A DNA stretch of 6,429 nucleotides. It comes from Bacteroidota bacterium. Lineage in GTDB: Bacteria > Bacteroidota > Bacteroidia > AKYH767-A > OLB10. The translations under genes were made by a program, and so were the position numbers. The stretch is from positions 1 to 6,429 of the forward strand of contig JADKFA010000043.1 of NCBI GenBank assembly GCA_016717725.1, written 5' to 3'. Below are positions 1 to 5,687 of this stretch, in pieces. Below the pieces are notes generated by a model, which did not search any database, was not told where the DNA came from, and saw nothing but the letters and a program-made list of their open reading frames with translations. How positions within the stretch are numbered: position 1 is the stretch's first letter; every line of letters starts with the position of its first letter.

Positions 1-246
1 GACACTCTGGTATTTATTCCAGATGTTGAAGTGAACATTGGTCGATTTGATTTTGAAGAACGGCATTTCATGCTTTCGGAATTGAAGTTGAAGAATGCGA
101 GGATTGGAATTAAACATTATAAGGAACCACGTGAATATAACATGGATTTTTTAATTGATTATTTTTCATCATGTGAGAATGACACTACCAAATCCGAACC
201 ATGGAAATTGAAAGCAGAAAAAATAGTTCCGACAATTGTCATTTGA
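1..246 (+). CDS. tamB segment 1 (N-terminal side, AsmA/TamB-like strands)
   Basis: Frame 1 is open from the window edge to TGA at 244-246, but true coding ends near 228. The start of a segment such as this is not a real start codon: DTLVFIPDVEVNI already reads as TamB sequence before the first Met-like codon. The strand pattern followed by 'ELKLKNARIGIKHY' and 'NMDFLIDYF' is typical of the N-terminal part of Bacteroidota TamB proteins, where a short loop with conserved Asn-x-x-Phe follows the first AsmA-like strands. At 226-231 (GTTCCGAC) one base is missing; restoring it continues the protein as DNCHLTYQDLKYVDADYG in frame 3 from 231. The last residues before the TGA (PTIVI) are therefore spurious. 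Confidence 0.75.
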   Translation, partial: DTLVFIPDVEVNIGRFDFEERHFMLSELKLKNARIGIKHYKEPREYNMDFLIDYFSSCENDTTKSEPWKLKAEKIVPTIVI

Positions 247-767
247 CGTATCAAGATTTGAAGTATGTAGATGCAGACTATGGAATCGATTGGGAAGATA
301 TCAGCCTTAAAAGTTGAACCTTGTTGGTAGAAAATGTTATACCCGAAGCCGATACGCTGGAATTTGATGTGAGTCAAATTTCTTTCGAAAAAAGTGGTTT
401 TAAAATCAATACCTTTTCTGCACATGCGAGCATTCAGCCTGGTCAAATGGCTTTTTCAGACCTAAAGTCAAAAACGGATAAGAGCACGCTAAAGGGAGCT
501 GTAGTTTTTGATTTTAATGATATGGATGATTTCCAAAATTTTATTGCTGATGTAAGATGGAAAGGTGATTTTGAAAAGTCAACCGTCGATTTTTTTGATC
601 TTTCTTTTTTTGCAAAGGAACTTGCATATATTAACTCGCGCCAGAATTTTCGACGAAATTTTTCAGGTACGGTGGATCGGTTTAAAGGGAAGAATGTAGT
701 ATTGAATTATGGAAAGATACTTTTTAAAGGTAAAGTGAGTATGACAAGGTCTGCCCGATTTTTTTGA
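231..767 (+). CDS. tamB segment 2 (frame 3, with a local double indel at 314-327)
   Basis: Frame 3 carries DNCHLTYQDLKYVDADYGID, then an apparent in-frame TGA at 315-317, then VENVIPEADTLEFDVSQISF and onward to TGA at 765-767. The TGA is best explained by two compensating indels: a T missing in AGT-TG (near 314-316) and an extra G near 326. Corrected, the joint reads LKSLNLVVENVIPEA, which has the alternating hydrophobic strand pattern expected here, unlike the uncorrected KS*TLLVEN. Real coding in this frame stops near 746, where an extra base precedes GGTCTGCCC; the tail SARFF is spurious. The content is AsmA/TamB-like beta-strand sequence with no catalytic motif, none being expected in this family. 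Confidence 0.75.
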
Positions 768-816
768 GACATATATTGAAGTGAATGCAGATGAATTGAG
801 TTTTAGTAAAAAGATA
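751..816 (+). CDS. tamB segment 3 (short frame-1 bridge)
   Basis: About 22 codons in frame 1 (LPDFFETYIEVNADELSFSK) link segments 2 and 4 and are too short to be called as an ORF by themselves. The peptide joins well on both sides: ...VSMTG before it and KDIETIPLAFDSLKLIQL after it. The exit shift is a missing A in the A run at 808-812 (AGTAAAAAGATATAG), which otherwise produces a TAG at 817-819. It is listed because without it the TamB reconstruction has a gap. Confidence 0.7.
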
Positions 817-1259
817 TAGAGACAATTCCTTTGGCCTTTGATAGTTTGAAGTTGATCCAGCTTCCTGAGCAGATGACGAGCTTGGGAAAAGTGAAGTTTA
901 AAGGAAGTTTTAATGGATTTTATAATGATTTTGTGGCTTATGGAAATATTAACACAGACTTAGGCTTTATTAGCTCTGATCTTAATTTAAAATTGGGTTT
1001 AAATGATAAGCAAACAAGTTATAAAGGAAATTTAAGATTAAATGAATTTGATATTGGTCGATTTTGGAATCTTTCCGATGTTCTTGGGAAAACAACGCTG
1101 AAGGCAAAATTGGAAGGGAAGGGATTTGATCTAAAAAACATAAATGCAAACATAGAAGGGGAGGTAGCAAGTTTAGAATTGTACCAATACAATTATTCGA
1201 ATATAGATTTGAATGGTCATTTCGAAAATAAATTATTTACAGGAGCTATTAGTCGATGA
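813..1259 (+). CDS. tamB segment 4 (frame 3)
   Basis: Frame 3 from GAT at 813 to TGA at 1257-1259. It reads DIETIPLAFDSLKLIQLPEQ, then GKVKFKGSFNGFYNDFVAYG, a strand-turn-strand pattern with the recurring 'G-x-hydrophobic-x-F-x-G' motif of TamB repeats. A start at TTG 831 is not credible because the coding frame continues upstream. Near 1250-1252 the frame moves to frame 1 so that GAI is followed by VDDPHLNLNFEGDIDF; this matches the 'DPNLDLxFxGxIDF' motif usual in Bacteroidota TamB. The net change is +1 (or -2) and, unlike most others, is not at an obvious homopolymer. Confidence 0.75.
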   Translation, partial: DIETIPLAFDSLKLIQLPEQMTSLGKVKFKGSFNGFYNDFVAYGNINTDLGFISSDLNLKLGLNDKQTSYKGNLRLNEFDIGRFWNLSDVLGKTTLKAKLEGKGFDLKNINANIEGEVASLELYQYNYSNIDLNGHFENKLFTGAISR

Positions 1260-1656
1260 TCCACATCTGAACTTGAATTTTGAAGGAGATATTGATTTCA
1301 CAAAGGAATTACCTGTATTTAATTTTAATTCCTCCATTCGAAAGATTGATCTTACGGCCTTAAATCTTCTAAAAAGAAAAAATGCTGCCAGCTTAAGTGC
1401 TGATTTAAGTATTAGTTTAGTAGGAAGTAATATTGATAACGCGCAAGGTTTTATCGAAGCTCGTGACCTAGTTTATACAGAAGGAGGAAAAGTGGTAAAG
1501 GCAGATCTGGTGAATTTGGAATCGAAACTAGGGGAGTGGAGGGAGTTGTCGATTACTTCCGATTTTGTGGATGCAAAATATCTGGAGAGTATAGTTTTCA
1601 ATTTTGCCTCAAACAATCCAACATTTTATTGCAATTTATTTACCCGCATTGCTTGA
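1252..1656 (+). CDS. tamB segment 5 (frame 1)
   Basis: Frame 1 from GTC at 1252, reading VDDPHLNLNFEGDIDFTKEL and then KIDLTALNLLKRKNAASLSA, to TGA at 1654-1656. True coding ends near 1599. The stretch includes the conserved DPxLxLxFxGxID turn and the following 'IRKIDLTALNL' strand common to the central part of Bacteroidota TamB proteins. At 1598-1603 (AATTTTGCC) one T is extra; removing it turns the spurious FASNNPTFYCNLF tail into NLPQTIQHFIAIYLPALLEE, the expected helix-like insertion of the family. A GTG start at 1213 lies inside segment 4 in another frame and is not real. Confidence 0.75.
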   Translation, partial: VDDPHLNLNFEGDIDFTKELPVFNFNSSIRKIDLTALNLLKRKNAASLSADLSISLVGSNIDNAQGFIEARDLVYTEGGKVVKADLVNLESKLGEWRELSITSDFVDAKYLESIVFNFASNNPTFYCNLFTRIA

Positions 1657-1963
1657 GGAAAATAGTTTGCGTCCAGAAGCTCAAATCATCAACTTTAAAG
1701 CGGTCTTAAAAAAAACAAATGAATTAACTTCCGTTTTTATTCCTGAAATAACAATTGCTCCTGGTTCAGTTGTCGAAGGAATATTAAACACGTCATCGAA
1801 TTTCGTTTCGTTGAAAGTGAAGTCAAAATCAATTGAAGTGACTCCTGTAGTTTTCAAAATTTTGATGTCGATGGGAAGTCTGACGCTGCAAATTTTAGCT
1901 TTATTAGTTCGTTTGGAGAAATCGAGTTCAATGATAGCATCCGTCTTAAGCAAGTTACTTTAA
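1604..1963 (+). CDS. tamB segment 6 (frame 2)
   Basis: Frame 2 from TTG 1604. It reads LPQTIQHFIAIYLPALLEEN, then strand sequence through SIEVTPVVF at about 1852. The remainder to TAA at 1961-1963 is out of frame. LPQTIQHFIAIYLPALL is an amphipathic helix of the kind found between beta blocks in Bacteroidota TamB ('LPxxIxxFLxxYLPxL'). A T is missing from the TTTT run at 1851-1854; restoring it gives VFQNFDVDGKSDAANFSFIS in frame 1. Confidence 0.75.
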   Translation: MPQTIQHFIAIYLPALLEENSLRPEAQIINFKAVLKKTNELTSVFIPEITIAPGSVVEGILNTSSNFVSLKVKSKSIEVTPVVFKILMSMGSLTLQILALLVRLEKSSSMIASVLSKLL

Positions 1964-2568
1964 ACGGTTTTACGAATAAAGATACAGCGAGTGTTTTGGT
2001 GCAATTTAATGGAAAAGATTCCACCTTGGCAAAAGCATCTTGTTATATTAATGCTGGATTTTTAAAGACGGGTTATACGGTACTAAAACTTGTACCCGAT
2101 CAATTATTACTTCATGGTGAAAGCTGGGATTTAAATGCTTCAAATTATATTTTGGCTGATAGTACAGGTTTGTTATTTAGTGATTTTAATTTTAGTAGTG
2201 GGAACCAAAAAATCTCCATTAATGGGATTGCTGGTAAAGATACTACCGCCAAGTTATCTGCTGTATTTACTGATTTTGAGGCGAGTCAATTTAACGATAT
2301 ATTAAGTGTTTATGATGTTCAGATTGGTGGTGTGACTAATGGATCGGCTCAAATTGTAAGCGTTCTGGGTAAACCAGCCATGAACGCGAATTTGAAAGTG
2401 AAGAGCTTGCTTTGGTTTACAGATACACTCGGGGATGCTGAAGTAAACTCTATTTGGAACAGTAGAGAAAATAAAATTAAAGTTGATGCAATTGTGACTC
2501 ACGGCGGCGATAAAAACATATCAATTTCCGGATCTTATATTTTCAAAGAAAAGGGAAGACGAACTTGA
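1855..2568 (+). CDS. tamB segment 7 (frame 1)
   Basis: Frame 1 is coding from CAA 1855 (QNFDVDGKSDAANFSFISSF), well upstream of the TTG at 1996 that a start-based caller would pick, to about 2552; the TGA at 2566-2568 is out of frame. Notable blocks are NASNYILADSTGLLFSDFNF and FNDILSVYDVQIGGVTNGSA, which match the 'NxIxxxxxGxxxxDFxL' and 'GxxNGxxxI' patterns that precede the C-terminal domain in Bacteroidota TamB. The exit is an extra G in GGG at 2553-2555, after which the protein continues as KEDELDFTAKLNKTYVHSFS in frame 2. Confidence 0.8.
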   Translation, partial: QNFDVDGKSDAANFSFISSFGEIEFNDSIRLKQVTLNGFTNKDTASVLVQFNGKDSTLAKASCYINAGFLKTGYTVLKLVPDQLLLHGESWDLNASNYILADSTGLLFSDFNFSSGNQKISINGIAGKDTTAKLSAVFTDFEASQFNDILSVYDVQIGGVTNGSAQIVSVLGKPAMNANLKVKSLLWFTDTLGDAEVNSIWNSRENKIKVDAIVTHGGDKNISISGSYIFKEKGRRT

Positions 2569-2743
2569 TTTTACAGCAAAGTTGAATAAAACATATGTCC
2601 ATTCATTCAGCAACTATCTTAAAGGATTAGCTTCGGAAATTGGAGGGGTTGCCAGCGGGATATTTATTAAAGGTACTGCGAAGAAACCTGAACTTACTGG
2701 GAAGATCTATCTTCAGAAAATTGGTTTAAAGTTGATTATTTAA
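2555..2743 (+). CDS. tamB segment 8 (frame-2 bridge)
   Basis: Frame 2 bridge of about 60 codons with no start codon of its own: EDELDFTAKLNKTYVHSFSN, then YLKGLASEIGGVASGIFIKG and the 'KPELTGKIYLQ' strand. In TamB proteins this 'GxxxGxxxIxGTxxxPxLxG' block immediately precedes the C-terminal domain. One A is missing in TTTAAAG at 2725-2731; restoring it gives GLKVDYLNTNYTF, the conserved 'VDYLNTxYxF' motif, instead of LKLII and TAA at 2741-2743. Confidence 0.75.
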   Translation, partial: EDELDFTAKLNKTYVHSFSNYLKGLASEIGGVASGIFIKGTAKKPELTGKIYLQKIGLKLII

Positions 2744-4203
2744 ATACTAACTATACATTTTCGACCGAAGTGGATATTTTAAAAGATCGTTTTCAATTTA
2801 AAAATATTTCACTGTATGATGTCAAGGGAAATGTATCTACTGTGAATGGAAGTATTCGCCATGATCATCTGCGAAAATTTTATTTTGATATTGATATCAA
2901 AGCTACACGAGCTCAAGTTTTGAATACAAGTTCGCATCATAATGAGTTGTATTTTGGTGAAGATTATGCAAGTGGAAGTGTTAGCATAACTGGCTATTTA
3001 GATTATATGATTATGGATATAGGATTGAGGTCTGAAAAAGGAACGAAGATCAACATCCCATTGAATAATCCTGAGGAGTTAAGTAAGAGTGGATTTATTA
3101 ATTTCATAAATAGAGGAAGGGACACTTTGATAGTATTGAAACGCCCAGATTTTACAGGAATTGAAATGAATATGGCCTTTGATATTACGCAGGATGCAGA
3201 AATGTTTTTAATTTTTGATTCTAAGATAGGCGATGTGATTGAAGGTCGAGGAGAAGGAACGATTACAATGTTTATCAGTCCTTCAGAAGATTTAAAGATG
3301 CAAGGAAATTATCGAATCTCTGAGGGGAAGTACCTATTCACCATGCAGAATATTATCAATAAACCATTTTATATTGTGGAAGGAGGTTCCATCAGTTGGC
3401 AAGGTGATCCTTACGACGCCATTGTCGATATCGAAGCAAGCTATAAGCTTAGAGCAGGATTGTATGATTTATTTCAAGATAGTAGTTTTAGAAAATTAGT
3501 ACCTGTAGATCTGAATTTGCGACTTACCGAAAAATTATTTAATCCGAATATTACGTTCAATATTAAAGTTCAAAATGTGGATCCTACTATTGAAAACCAA
3601 GTGAAGCGACTCATCAATACCGAAGAGGAAAAATATCGTCAAGCGGTTTCTCTACTTGTCATGAGACGATTTACTACTCCTAGTGAAGTGTCAAATCGGG
3701 CTATAGTGAATTCATCATCAGTTGTAGGAGTGAACGCCTATGAAATGTTAAGTAATCAATTGAGCAATTGGGCTTCTCAAATTAGTAAGCAGGTGAATGT
3801 GGGAGTGAATTACCGCCCAGGTGATGCTCTAACAAGTGAGGAGTTGGAAATCGCAATGTCGACGAGTCTTTTTAATGACCGTGTTACCATCGATGGAAAC
3901 GTAGGTGTCGCAAATACCACAACTAATAACTCAAGTCAGAATACTTCTAATTTAGTAGGAGATTTTGCTGTTGAAGTGAAAGCAAATAAGACGGGTAGCG
4001 TTCGGTTAAAAGCATTCAACCGTTCAAATAATAATTCGCTAATTAATAATCTCAACTCCCCCTATACACAAGGGGTTGGTGCTTTTTATAGCATAGAGTT
4101 TAATAATTTTTCGGAATTGTCTAAAAAATTTAGAGACATGTTTAGACGAAAGTCGAAAAAACAATCCGCGATAGGGAATAAGGATGAGTCCTTACAAAAG
4201 TAA
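2731..4203 (+). CDS. tamB: tamB segment 9: intact C-terminal TamB (DUF490) domain
   Basis: Longest undamaged reading frame in the window, about 490 codons to TAA 4201-4203. Coding starts at or before 2731 (VDYLNTNYTF), so GTG 2770 is not a genuine start. Diagnostic blocks, all in order: GRGEGTITMFISPSEDLKMQ (about 3244-3303), GNYRISEGKYLFTMQN, then the 'GGSISWQGDPYDA' motif at about 3382-3420 and IEASYKLRAGLYDLF. These are hallmarks of the TamB C-terminal domain, which in the family contacts the outer-membrane Omp85 partner. Next come the NPNITFNIKVQNVDP strand (about 3541-3585) and EEKYRQAVSLLVMRRF. The end, SPYTQGVGAFYSIEFNNFSE followed by a Lys/Arg-rich tail (KKFRDMFRRKSKKQ), is the usual terminus of Bacteroidota TamB. 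Why this third is clean while the first 2.7 kb is broken is discussed in the findings. Confidence 0.93.
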   Translation, partial: VDYLNTNYTFSTEVDILKDRFQFKNISLYDVKGNVSTVNGSIRHDHLRKFYFDIDIKATRAQVLNTSSHHNELYFGEDYASGSVSITGYLDYMIMDIGLRSEKGTKINIPLNNPEELSKSGFINFINRGRDTLIVLKRPDFTGIEMNMAFDITQDAEMFLIFDSKIGDVIEGRGEGTITMFISPSEDLKMQGNYRISEGKYLFTMQNIINKPFYIVEGGSISWQGDPYDAIVDIEASYKLRAGLYDLFQDSSFRKLVPVDLNLRLTEKLFNPNITFNIKVQNVDPTIENQVKRLINTEEEKYRQAVSLLVMRRFTTPSEVSNRAIVNSSSVVGVNAYEMLSNQLSNWASQISKQVNVGVNYRPGDALTSEELEIAMSTSLFNDRVTIDGNVGVANTTTNNSSQNTSNLVGDFAVEVKANKTGSVRLKAFNRSNNNSLINNLNSPYTQGVGAFYSIEFNNFSELSKKFRDMFRRKSKKQSAIGNKDESLQK

Positions 4204-4228
4204 ATTAAAAGTATTCTTGTTTCTAGTG

Positions 4229-4302
<74 letters not shown>

Positions 4303-4305
4303 ATT

Positions 4306-4338
4306 CTTAATGGATACCTATTTAACAGGAACATTAAG
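4306..4338. repeat. 7-bp inverted repeat in the tRNA 5' leader
   Basis: CTTAATG at 4306-4312 and its exact reverse complement CATTAAG at 4332-4338 bracket a 19-base loop. The repeat sits wholly between the inferred tRNA transcription start and the mature tRNA 5' end (4302), so it could fold in the precursor leader. At 7 bp, mostly A-T, it may be chance. Confidence 0.3.
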
Positions 4339-4344
4339 GGAGCG

Positions 4345-4352
4345 CAAAGGTA
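4345..4352 (-). promoter_or_regulatory. Bacteroidota -7 promoter element for the tRNA gene
   Basis: On the minus strand this reads TACCTTTG (followed by CGC), a perfect match to the Bacteroidota sigma-ABfr -7 consensus TAnnTTTG. It lies 42 bases upstream of the tRNA 5' end, leaving room for a leader of about 35 bases. The -33 box is poor: the best candidate is TTC, 17 bases upstream of the -7 box (around 4370-4372), where TTG would be expected. The perfect -7 box and its position make it the likely tRNA promoter. Confidence 0.65.
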
Positions 4353-4419
4353 TCAAAAAATGATATTTTGAAGGTATAAATATTAAAATTTGATTAGACT
4401 CTGATATTCAATATTTTAA

Positions 4420-4470
4420 ATAATTCAAAAGGGTTGCATATCTTAAATGTAAGCCGTTACTTTGAATTAT
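4420..4470. repeat. Two-tier imperfect hairpin in the intergenic spacer
   Basis: An outer 10-bp perfect inverted repeat, ATAATTCAAA (4420-4429) and TTTGAATTAT (4461-4470), encloses an inner stem: GGTTGCAT (4432-4439) pairs with ATGTAAGCC (4447-4455), with two G-U pairs on the plus strand and one bulged A, around a 7-base loop (4440-4446). No T tract follows on the plus strand, so it is not a typical intrinsic terminator. It lies between the divergent tRNA and secreted-protein promoters and could be a protein-binding palindrome, a small structured RNA, or chance in AT-rich DNA. Confidence 0.4.
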
Positions 4471-4520
4471 ATAGTGAATGAACTGGCCCTGGAATCTTAA
4501 AATCTTGAACAAGTTTTTTT

Positions 4521-4550
4521 TTTGTAATCAATTAAATTAATGTATCTTAT
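4521..4550 (+). promoter_or_regulatory. Candidate promoter of the secreted-protein gene
   Basis: TTTG at 4521-4524 (end of a T10 tract) serves as a possible -33 box, and TATCTTAT at 4543-4550 as a possible -7 box; the latter matches TAnnTTTG except at the last two bases. The spacing is 18 bases, within the Bacteroidota range. Start of transcription would be near 4556, giving a 5' UTR of about 40 bases before ATG 4596. An imperfect palindrome (4499-4517: AAAA-t-CTTG-AA-CAAG-t-TTTT) abuts the -33 box. No Shine-Dalgarno lies at the usual distance: AAGGA at 4564-4568 is too far from the ATG, and the A-rich leader is typical of the phylum. Confidence 0.4.
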
Positions 4551-4595
4551 ACCGTCCTTTCATAAGGAACACTACATCTAGAAAACAAAATAGTT

Positions 4596-4892
4596 ATGTA
4601 TATAAAATTATCCAACCGAATTTATCCATTATTAGCGTTATTGGTTTTAGCAATTGTGAATGTTTCAAATGCGCAAATGAATTATTCATTTCAGCAAACC
4701 ACTGTGGTGTTTACACCGATTACGGGTGGAACAATCGTAGCAACAGCAAGTGGAGTCCCATTGGCTAATGATTCTGCATTAGACAGTAGAGTTTATACAT
4801 TGGCTACTGGAACTATCCCTTTTTCATTTTATTTTAATGGTTCTTCTTATAATTCATTAAGTATTTCTAGTAATGGGATTTATCACTTTTGA
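4596..4892 (+). CDS. Secreted protein segment 1: signal peptide and start of N-terminal domain
   Basis: The only credible start of this gene is ATG 4596. MYIKLSNRIYPLLALLVLAI then VNVSNAQ gives a short positive n-region (Lys4, Arg8), a hydrophobic core of about 14 residues and an Ala-x-type cleavage site (SNA|Q27, codon at 4674). Mature sequence follows: MNYSFQQTTVVFTPITGG, then DSALDSRVYTLATGTIPFSF, YFNGSSYNSLSISSNG. 'IPFSFYFNGxxYxxLxISSNG' is the recurrent signature of an N-terminal beta-sandwich domain in Bacteroidota exported proteins. True coding ends at about 4877; one extra base in GGGATTT makes GIYHF and TGA (4890-4892) instead of GFITFGG. Confidence 0.85.
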   Translation: MYIKLSNRIYPLLALLVLAIVNVSNAQMNYSFQQTTVVFTPITGGTIVATASGVPLANDSALDSRVYTLATGTIPFSFYFNGSSYNSLSISSNGIYHF

Positions 4893-5134
4893 GGATCACC
4901 TTCAACCACTAACGAGACCGATTGGATCTACAGCTATCGGAGGAGGTTCCAATGGTTATTATGGTGCACTGGTTCCTTTTGGACGAGATTTAGTGGGTAC
5001 GTTCCAAAAATTTTGTTTCTGATCCAGATACGATCGCTCAAATTCGATATCAAGTGATCGGGACATCTCGAATAGAAAGTTTATAGTGCAATGTGCAAAT
5101 TTTCGTCCAAGTGGAACAAATTTGACCCAATATG
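4879..5134 (+). CDS. Secreted protein segment 2: middle of N-terminal domain, in six frame pieces
   Basis: No single frame is open here, but six pieces joined in order read as the domain continuation: FITF (4879-4890, frame 1), GSPSTTNE (4893-4916, frame 3), PIGSTAIGGGSNGYYGALVP then FGRDLVGTFQ (4918-5007, frame 1), NFVSDPDTIAQIRYQVIGTS (5009-5068, frame 2), and NRKFIVQCANFRPSGTNLTQ then YD (5071-5134, frame 1). 'GRDLxGxx' and 'IRYxVxGTxPNRxFIVQxxNF' are the conserved strands of this beta-sandwich family, which supports the joints. Indels occur about every 20 to 90 bases, the highest density in the window outside 5686-6063. Confidence 0.7.
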
Positions 5135-5137
5135 ACG

Positions 5138-5578
5138 ATTCAAGCAATTGCTGAAGGAAGTGGAATTTGTGAATATGTTTATGGAGATTTTTCAGGAGCC
5201 TCATGGACGAGTAGTACAACACAAGTGGGTTTGCGGGGTCCGAATAATACAATTTATTTTAATCGCTCTTTAGCTTCGGGACAGTCTTGGACAAATACAG
5301 TAGCTGGAACAACTAATGTTTCTTCTGTTGCCTTCACGACCGCAACGATTCCTGCGGCAGGAACAGTTTTTAAATTTGTTCCCACCTGCCCAACGCCAAC
5401 TAATTTATCCGTTCTTGATTTAGTGGGTACATCCGTTAAACTTAGATGGAATTCGGGTTCTGGAGCAGGTGCATTTCCAGGTTCAAATTATACTGTAGAG
5501 TATGGATTGCAAGGATTTGCTGTCGGTACAGGGACTATGGAAAATACGAATGATACTTTTTACTGGTTTCCAGTTTAG
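5138..5578 (+). CDS. Secreted protein segment 3: end of N-terminal domain and start of FN3 domain
   Basis: Frame 2 from about 5138 to 5570 (TAG at 5576-5578 is out of true frame). It reads IQAIAEGSGICEYVYGDFSG, then TQVGLRGPNNTIYFNRSLAS: the closing strands of the N-terminal domain, where 'VGLRG' and 'NRS' are characteristic. After a Thr-rich linker, CPTPTNLSVLDLVGTSVKLR then W begins an FN3 domain at TGC 5387, with the expected Trp in strand B and YTVEYGLQGF in strand C. A Met at 5132 is in this frame but precedes the joint and is not a start. At 5570-5572 one base is missing, after which SLVSGSTYQYYVKRNCPP continues in frame 1. Confidence 0.82.
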   Translation: MQAIAEGSGICEYVYGDFSGASWTSSTTQVGLRGPNNTIYFNRSLASGQSWTNTVAGTTNVSSVAFTTATIPAAGTVFKFVPTCPTPTNLSVLDLVGTSVKLRWNSGSGAGAFPGSNYTVEYGLQGFAVGTGTMENTNDTFYWFPV

Positions 5579-5686
5579 TTTCTGGATCAACTTATCAATA
5601 TTACGTCAAACGTAATTGCCCTCCAAATGGCAAATGGAATATCCGAAATTCCAAGTCCTAAATCTTTTACTACCGGGTTGCCTTCA
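5572..5686 (+). CDS. Secreted protein segment 4: end of FN3 domain
   Basis: Two frame pieces: SLVSGSTYQYYVKRNCPPNG (5572 to about 5624, frame 1) and NGISEIPSPKSFTTGLPS (about 5628-5686, frame 2), joined by removing one extra A near 5625-5627. 'LVSGSTYQYYVKRNC' is the FN3 E-F region ('L-x-x-G-T-x-Y-x-x-x-V-x-x-x-C'), and 'SPKSFTTG' is the usual last strand of Bacteroidota FN3 domains. Together with segment 3 this gives one complete FN3 domain of about 95 residues. A further extra A near 5686 leads into frame 3. Confidence 0.75.
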
Positions 5687-5687
5687 A

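Larger units (their letters stand above)
1..4203 (+). pseudogene. tamB: TamB-like translocation/assembly module protein (5'-partial, frameshifted in this sequence)
   Basis: Reconstructed gene. The frame is open from base 1 (reads DTLVFIPDVEVNIGRF...), so the N-terminal membrane anchor lies upstream. About 1400 codons follow to TAA at 4201-4203. The protein is a long run of alternating hydrophobic/polar beta strands, as in AsmA/TamB proteins, ending in the TamB (DUF490, PF04357) C-terminal domain. In the family, TamB is anchored in the inner membrane, spans the periplasm as a hydrophobic-grooved beta structure, partners an Omp85-type protein (TamA, or the lipoprotein TamL in Bacteroidota), and is tied to outer-membrane protein assembly and phospholipid transport; the role here is inferred from that. 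The frame must be shifted near 228, 315, 326, 747, 809, 1251, 1600, 1852, 2554 and 2729. Each shift is one base except 1251, which may be +1 or -2, and the reading frame is conserved on both sides. Sequencing error is more likely than true decay. The convergent tRNA gene starts 25 bases after the stop. Confidence 0.88.

Noticed and set aside
159..446. Minus-strand open frame of 95 codons
   Set aside because: Antisense to well-supported tamB coding sequence, low-complexity product, no promoter or start context; a shadow frame.
982..1170. Minus-strand open frame of 62 codons
   Set aside because: Antisense to the TamB segment at 813-1259; Leu/Pro-rich product typical of an antisense shadow of AT-rich beta-strand coding.
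1681..1953. Minus-strand open frame of 90 codons
   Set aside because: Overlaps the joint between two TamB frames; strand-like appearance comes from reverse reading of alternating codons.
4204..4228. Intrinsic terminator between tamB and the tRNA gene
   Set aside because: The 25-base gap has no stable GC-rich hairpin followed by a T run on either strand.
4303..4595. CRISPR array, insertion sequence or tRNA-linked attachment site
   Set aside because: No spaced direct repeats, no transposase or integrase coding, and no copy of the tRNA 3' end elsewhere in the window.
4959..5252. Minus-strand open frame of 97 codons
   Set aside because: Antisense to the N-terminal domain of the secreted protein, no family resemblance.
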